Below are positions 57,984-64,000 of a stretch of DNA of 64,000 bases, piece by piece (the first letter of the stretch is position 1; every line of letters starts with the position of its first letter). This stretch comes from Pleurotus ostreatus/Saccharomyces cerevisiae fusant (lineage: Eukaryota; Opisthokonta). The stretch is from assembly GCA_024196135.1 (NCBI GenBank), contig JAMQCK010000039.1, positions 80,042 to 144,041 of the forward strand. The letters are read 5' to 3'. The notes under the pieces are model-generated. The model had not been told where the DNA came from. It saw only the letters and a list, made by a program, of their open reading frames with translations, and did not search any database. A program made the position numbers and the translations under genes.

Positions 57984-60320
57984 CAGGAGCTTTTTCGCTC
58001 ACCACATTTTGTCTGGCTCGGACTGGCTTTGTATCTTTCGATTGTATCTTCTTTTGATCCGCATCTTCCTGGCTTCCGTTGCTGCTCCTTCGACCCTCAC
58101 GAACAAGACCGCTGGATGTTACAGCCTCATTATCCTCACGCCTGGTCACTGTCTGACGATGGTCTAATGAAGTGTACGAGATCGGACGGTGACAGATTCC
58201 TTGTCCTCTTCCTCTCTACCATCGCTCGACTCGTGGTCAGGTGAGCCTCTCGTCCTTCTCCAAACTCCCGTCGTTCGGCGTGCTATACGAGCTAACGAGC
58301 ATTGATGGGACCAGGGCCGCATAGTACTGTTCAAACCATGGCAACGCATCGAGAGGTCGGCTGTAGGTCGTTGCCGCCGCCGCCGCTGGCTTGCTAAACG
58401 AGTCGTCGCCCACTATGATCATCTGCCTACCATCACCCCCTTCACGATCGACGTCTCTTTATGCTCACCGTCGACGAAGGTACCCGCTCGTCGACAGTTA
58501 CTTTGCCACAAAATGGCACATCTAGGTCACCGGATTGATGAGTGGGCAGACGTCCTACTTCCGGCTCTTAGGCTATGGAAATATCTGTAGGCCCCCAACA
58601 CTTCTTATCACCGTTTGCCGTGATCAGCTCCTCTCCATCACCTCCTTCACGATCGACGTCTCCGCCGTTGTTGGAAAACACCCATCCACCGACAGCTGCG
58701 TTGCCACAGAATGGCATGTCCAAGTCACCGGGCTGGACAGTCGACGGATGCTCTACCCACTACTCAACGCGTTCTCAGCCGGACCTCGACACGTTCTCCG
58801 AGGGCACGTCAACTCACCATAGCCACTGACAGTGAAGCCGTTGTCTTTGTGAGCCATCGCGCATTATCTTCGCGGGTCGGAAAGAGCCGTGCGCTCCTGC
58901 GCGGACACCGCCGTCCGAACGAGGCTTTACGAAGCAGCGATCCTCTTCTAAGCCACGTCGACGGTGCTTTAGGGCGCAAGCTGAGGCAGAAGTACAGTAA
59001 GCAGGACTTTTCTTAGGGTCCTTCAACTCATCTTTAGCACAGCTGCCATCGACCTCTGGCAGCAGGCGAAGGGCGGCGCCCCCTCTATCCTCGTTTTCTC
59101 AGCTTCCGACGCTTCCGAAAGCTCGATGGGATCCTGGCTTTCATTCGTCCGCGGTTGCCGATTTGCCCTTTGTCTATCTATTGGCCTTGTCCACCTTCCC
59201 CAGCGCCAAACTTGATCAAGGCCTGTCTGATCTGTGACTTCACCTCACATTCATCGGCTGAGAGAAAAGGAGGTGCCACCGTAGGGGCCGTCCTCATCGC
59301 TTCACGTGCAACACCGAACGCCGGCAAGGACTTCAACGAGCATCACGCGACCGCGCTTGCACGTCTCTCTTCGCGACGCAGGCACGGCTTGTGCGACTCT
59401 CCCGACGACAAGCGTACCGCCTTGGCTCTAGTTGCGATTGCGACTGGCAGCGGACGCCGTTCTTCGTCCTTCCATCGGACTTGCAACTCACTTGTCCATT
59501 CAGTCCATTATGGTAGGCCGGTCGCAAACTTCCATCGGACGATGGCCCCGGCGTGCGCAGCCACTGTCCCTTCATTGCAGCTAGCGCAAGACGTGCTTAC
59601 TGCAAACATAGCACGCACTCTTCTACGCCTCGTTTAGCTGAATACAGCGGGATTACGGTATGGGGTCCAACATACAGTCATCCTCAGCTATTGTCGCTCA
59701 AGGGAGATATTTTCAATGCTTTATGGCCACTATGAGCGGTCTGCTCATCTCGTCTCTGACTTGTGGGAATTTATCTGAGCGTGAACTTCGCACTGTGGGT
59801 CCAACTTCTCGCCACGTGGGAAGGAAGCAGATTCAGATCTCCTTTTCCCCTGGCATCACTTGATCGTGACTTGCGAGCGTCAAGTTCAGGTCCTGTGAAG
59901 GTTGTCCTCCATTCTGCGCCCCCCGACAGCCTCGCAGCCGGCAGACAGACAAGCGCAATACATCGCAGCCCACAGCCTACCCCTTCAGCGCACCGGTATG
60001 TGGCCCGCAACGCTGCAGGGAAATCCGCCTGTCTGATGAGCGCTTTCTTCCGTGAATAGCGTCCCCCCACCTGTGACTCGATCAGCTGCTGCTCGCACCC
60101 TCCTTCCCCGCCAAGCAAGAATCTCCGCCTAGGACCGTTTTAGGCTGAGGTGTGTCAGTGAACTGCAGGCGACCGAGTAACGGCTCAACCACACGCGCAT
60201 TACAGCCTACTACACCCGGCTGCTCACATAAATAACCCGCATCCCCAACCTGCGACAACTTTCACCTCCCCCCCTCCCCACAACGCACACCTAGAGCACT
60301 CCTCCGACTTGCCACGCACC
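57984..60320. other. Gene-poor interval with diverged duplication
   Basis: 2.3 kb without a supported gene. A direct repeat of about 100 bp occurs at 58430-58534 and 58635-58731. The last 150 bp is the promoter of the first TRP4 copy, with ATAAATA at about 60228, some 90 nt before the ATG. Fragments of decayed coding sequence are possible. Confidence 0.5.
58430..58731 (+). repeat. Diverged direct repeat pair
   Basis: Copy 1 (58430-58534) and copy 2 (58635-58731) share TTCACGATCGACGTCTC and, about 60 nt on, TTTGCCACAAAATGGCA versus GTTGCCACAGAATGGCA, each followed by a variant of AAGTCACCGG. The spacing inside each copy is similar. Confidence 0.65.
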
Positions 60321-61467
60321 ATGACGACCTACACCCCGGAGACCTTCAAGCCGTTGCTGAAGAAGCTCGTGCAGAAGCCCGAGTACTTCTCCCCCGAGGA
60401 CCTGCGCGCGACCCTCGAGCATGTCTTCACGCCAGGCGCCGTCCTCGACGCGCAGCTAGGCGCGTTCATGACTGCCCTCCACATCCAGCGCGTCGAGCGT
60501 CGGCCGGAAATGCTCATGACCGCGGCCGCTTTACTCCGAGAGCGCGCCCTGAAGGCCAACGTCCTCGACCGCGAGGGCGACTACATTGTCGACATCGTCG
60601 GCACGGGAGGTGACGGCTACTCTCTGTTCAACGTCAGCACGACGGCCGCTATTGTCGCCGCCGGCGCGGGTGCGCGTGTCATCAAGGTAAGCTCCCGCTT
60701 CCTAGGTCGTCGATCCGACCACTAACCCCGCTCCCTAGCACGGCTCCCGCGCCAGCACCTCGGCGTCCGGCTCGGCAGATCTCCTGCAGTCGCTCGACTG
60801 CCTCTTCCCCGCGCCCTCGCCCGACATCGCGAACCCCATACCCAAGATCCCCTTCACCTTCATCCTCGCGCCCCACTACCACCCCACCCTCGCCGCTATC
60901 GCGCCCTACCGCAAGGCTTTGCCCTTCCGTACCATGTTCAACGTCCTTGGGCCCTTGCTTAATCCCGCAAAGCCGAGCGGGATGGTCCTTGGCGTCGCGG
61001 AGAAGGAGATCGGCGAGACGTTCGCGCACTCGATCAAGGACGCCGGCGCGACGCGCGCGATGGTCGTGTGCGGGTACGAGGGGCTCGACGAGATCAGCTG
61101 CGCGGGCCCGACGCACGTGTGGTCGTTCGACGAGGAGAACGAGGAGGTCGTGGAGAGCACGATCAGCCCGGCGGACTTTGGCGTGAAGGCGCACCCGCTC
61201 GCGGACGTCGGCGGCTCGAGCGCACAGGAGAATGCGAAAACGTTCGTGCGGCTGCTGCAGAGGAACGGCGAGCCGGTGGAGGAAGAGCTGGTCCCGGTGC
61301 TGGACTTCGTTATCATCAACGCGGGTGCGTTGCTGAAGATTTCCGGATTGGCGAAGACGTACAAGGAGGGCGCGGACATGGCGAGGGAGAGCGTGCTCAG
61401 TGGCAAGGCGTGGTCCGCGCTGGTGGAGTTCCGTGAGCAGGGCAGGCAAGCACACATCCAGTCTTAG
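60321..61467 (+). CDS. TRP4: Anthranilate phosphoribosyltransferase, copy 1
   Basis: Catalyses anthranilate + PRPP to phosphoribosylanthranilate, the second step of tryptophan synthesis. Start MTTYTPETFKPLLKKLVQ. It has the PRPP loop VGTGGDGYSLFNVSTTAA, then after a 52-nt intron (60687-60738) HGSRASTSASGSADLLQSL, MFNVLGPLLNPAKPSGMVLG, VVCGYEGLDEISCAGPTHVW and a C-terminal helix pair. Domain order and length (about 365 aa) match TrpD/TRP4. Followed 297 bp downstream by a second copy with the same intron position. Which copy is the ancestral TRP4 cannot be told by eye. Confidence 0.95.
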
Positions 61468-61763
61468 ATTATCTAGCTTATTTATTCGCACACTGTAATC
61501 CTATCTTGCATCATTCGCTCTGCTCTTCATCCTGAGACTGTCTTGACTTAGGTGCGCTTTTCTGTGGCAAGGCAAAGCGGACGAGTCATGGGTAAGTGAG
61601 GATAGAGGGATTGTATGCGGAAGGACCACTACTGACACCTGACCAGGTCACTAATTCGGACTTGGTTCAATCCCCGACGATGCGACGAACCCGGACCAGA
61701 GTCATCGACGTCGACAGCGGTCTACAGCGGGCTTGAGACCCTTTCTTGCCCTCAACCCTCACC

Positions 61764-62922
61764 ATGACTGAGCCCCGCTACACCGTCGACACCTTCAAGC
61801 CTCTGCTGAACCGCGTCACGCAGAAGCCGGAGTACTTTACCGCGAAGGACCTGCGGCGCGCCTTTGAGCACATCTTCGCCGAACCGCCTGTCCTTCCCGA
61901 TACCATCGTCGGCGCCTTCCTGACGGCGCTGCACTTGCATCGTATCGAGCGGCGCCCGGAAATGGTGAGAGCGGCGGCGAGCATGCTGCGTGAGCGAGCG
62001 CTGGCCGTGGATGTGAAGGGCTGGGAGGAGGACTTTGTGGTGGACATCGTAGGGACAGGCGGCGATGGGTACTCGCTGTTCAATGTCAGTACGACAGCAG
62101 GGGTTGTGGCTGCTGGCGCAGGTGCAAGAGTGGTCAAGGTGAGTGCGATCAGGGTTCGGTATGCCCTCGATGATTGACCTGTGGCGCTAGCACGGATCGC
62201 GCGCCAGCACCTCTGCCTCCGGCTCCGCCGATCTCCTCCAATCCCTAGACTGCCTCTTCCCCGCCCCCTCCCCCTCCACCGCCAACCCGATCCCCAAGAT
62301 ACCCTTCACTTTCATCCTCGCCCCCCACTACCACCCCGCCCTCGCGCGCCTCGCCCCCTACCGCAAAGCCCTCCCCTTCCGCACGATGTTCAACGTCCTC
62401 GGGCCCCTCCTCAACCCCGCGCGCCTCAAGGGCATGGTCCTCGGCGTCGCCGAGAAGGAGCTCGGCGAGACCTTCGCGCGCAGCGTGCAGGAGGCCGGCG
62501 TGCAGCGCGCCATGGTCGTCTGCGGGTACGAAGGGCTGGACGAGATCAGCTGCGCGGGCCCGACGCGCGTGTGGACCTTCGACTCGGCGAAGGAGCAGCA
62601 GATCAAGGAGAGCACCATCTCCCCTGCGGATTTTGGTCTTCCGGCACACCCGCTGGGGGACGTCGCGGGCGCGTCGCCGGAGGCGAACGCGGAGACGTTC
62701 AAGCGTCTTTTGCGGAGGAAGGGGACGGAGGTGGAGGCAGATTTGCTTCCGGTGCTGGACTTCGTCCTGATGAACGCGAGTGCTTTGTTGGTCGTGGCTG
62801 GCATTGCGAAGGATTTCAAGGATGGGGTCGCTCGTGCGAGGGAGAGTATCGTTAGCGGGAAGGCATGGGAGGCTTTAGAGATATTTCGCGAGGAAGGGAA
62901 GAAGGCGACCGTAATGGCATAA
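61764..62922 (+). CDS. TRP4: Anthranilate phosphoribosyltransferase, copy 2
   Basis: Tandem paralogue of the preceding gene. Start MTEPRYTVDTFKPLLNRVTQ. The PRPP-binding VGTGGDGYSLFNVSTTAG is intact, and the 52-nt intron (62139-62190) lies at the same codon (after VVK) and has the same length as in copy 1. It continues HGSRASTSASGSADLLQSL, MFNVLGPLLNPARLKGMVLG, and ISCAGPTRVWTFD. All catalytic motifs are present and no frame damage is seen, so it is probably active. The two copies differ most near the N-terminus (around AEPPVLPDTIVGAFL) and in the last 80 residues. Confidence 0.95.
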
Positions 62923-63090
62923 CATGACTTTTGAAGTTCATGCACGGATACTGTTGCTCCCTTTAGTATCTTTGAGGTGGGTAATGGACTACGTTTTCTC
63001 GCATTCATGACAGATGAGGTCGTTGTCGTTTTAGGATGACCTTGGGATGTTCAACAGAACAAGAGCACACGGACGAACGGACCCCTCATC

Positions 63091-63179
63091 GGCACTATGG
63101 CGGAGTGGTTAACGCGAGAGATTCGAATCTCGATATCTCTTCCTCTTCGAGGGCGCAGGTTCGAATCCTGCTGGTGTCG
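63091..63179 (+). tRNA. tRNA-Ser(CGA) with 7-nt intron
   Basis: Same body as the 39.1 kb gene, with anticodon arm AGAGA-TTCGAAA-TCTCT interrupted by TCTCGAT one base 3' of anticodon CGA. The variable arm differs slightly (CTCTTCGAGGG instead of CTCTCTGAGGG). Confidence 0.92.
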
Positions 63180-64000
63180 GTATAGCTTGCTCAAGGGCAT
63201 CCTCGCTCTTTTTGCTTGATCTTCTAGATGATCACCGAGCATCACTGAGACAGTAGCTCACGGACGGCTCTGAGTGTCGACAACAAAGGTTTTGTTGCCT
63301 TATTTACATGGCTGACTTTGGGACTGTCACTAGCAAACTTCAACAATTGCAAAGGTTTCCCAGAAATACTGGTGGTGCGCACCGCCGCTACCGGATCCGG
63401 CATATGTGGTCGTGTTTGGCCCCGCCAAAGAACTCGTTCCCAAGTAAATCTGCTACTCCTCCGTCACTTTTTCTCGTAGCGTCTTGTAAAGTATACCATT
63501 GGAAAGCGACTGATCATACCCACATCTTGATGGGACGGATTTGTACCTATGCCTGCCCGAATCGCGCTATTCGGTAATGACTGATCAACAAATGACAAAA
63601 ATAAAAGCCTGCATCGAATCATAGCGTCGAGTCGTAGCTTTCCATTGCACTTTATTCGAAGAAAATAGATCAAGAAGTGGACGAGGAGATACGCAAACAA
63701 TCTGGCCGTGGGACAGCGCGTTTGCGCCTACGCGCCGCTTTTGATCCGCGTCTCGATTACCCGAAGCCTCTACATGGGTAACGTCCTGGACGTGTTCCGC
63801 GCCTCTCTTTCTGGATTGCGCCCTTACGAGGTTGTAAAAAGATGTCGAGGCCCTTCGAGCACCCCAGTAGGCCGAAAGCAAGTGTCAATCCCGCAGATAT
63901 ACGCGCTCGGCCGCATCAGTAGGTTTGCCATCACCCCACCGCGCGGGGTGCAAGGTATGTAGCTAACGCCTGCCTCCGGGCTCTACTTCGGCGTTCCAGG
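63180..64000. other. Right-end intergenic DNA
   Basis: About 0.8 kb after the tRNA with no supported gene, repeat or RNA. Confidence 0.5.

Overview
The window is nuclear DNA of a filamentous basidiomycete, most likely an Agaricomycete. It is GC- and CpG-rich. Genes are dense, with many introns of about 50 nt that start GTRNGT and end YAG, and the protein families are typically fungal (ERG2, calcineurin B, KRR1, an MFS drug transporter, SWD1). There are no operons. Exon boundaries below were read by eye from splice signals and reading frame.

0-10 kb is accessory in character. A small unknown gene (178-744) faces a large minus-strand gene (1079-5715). That gene reads as a DUF3435-like tyrosine recombinase with a zinc-finger, acidic C-terminal region. 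Two further unknown minus-strand genes follow. Behind them lies a roughly 30-bp-periodic array of the 11-mer TCGCTNCGCGA and a relic of the 3' half of a tRNA-Ser. 10-16.3 kb is conserved: a multi-pass membrane protein, KRR1 (apparently with a one-nucleotide exon), a D-amino-acid oxidase and a small hydrophilic protein. 16.3-19.7 kb is gene-poor and repetitive.

19.7-24.7 kb carries an unknown gene, TTI2 (TTT complex) and an NCBP3-like RNA-binding protein. 26-30 kb holds a long unknown gene, a piece of which recurs as a relic near 38.7 kb. 30.5-38 kb has VPS28, calcineurin B (CNB1) and an MFS transporter. 39-47 kb has glucosidase II beta (GTB1) divergent from RPS25, an FGGY sugar kinase and a Pho80-like cyclin. 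47.6-50 kb is a compositional oddity: a gene whose 5' half lies in a CpG-depleted island and whose 3' half lies in normal DNA. 50-58 kb has ERG2, an ALE1-type MBOAT acyltransferase, SWD1 (COMPASS) and a divergent WDR89-like WD40 gene.

60.3-62.9 kb holds a tandem duplication of anthranilate phosphoribosyltransferase (TRP4). Three near-identical tRNA-Ser genes (CGA, AGA, CGA) lie at 39.1, 53.3 and 63.1 kb. Functions are spread over ribosome biogenesis, chromatin, ER glycoprotein processing, lipid and sterol synthesis, endosomal sorting and tryptophan synthesis, as expected for an ordinary chromosome arm interrupted by a few mobile or decayed patches.
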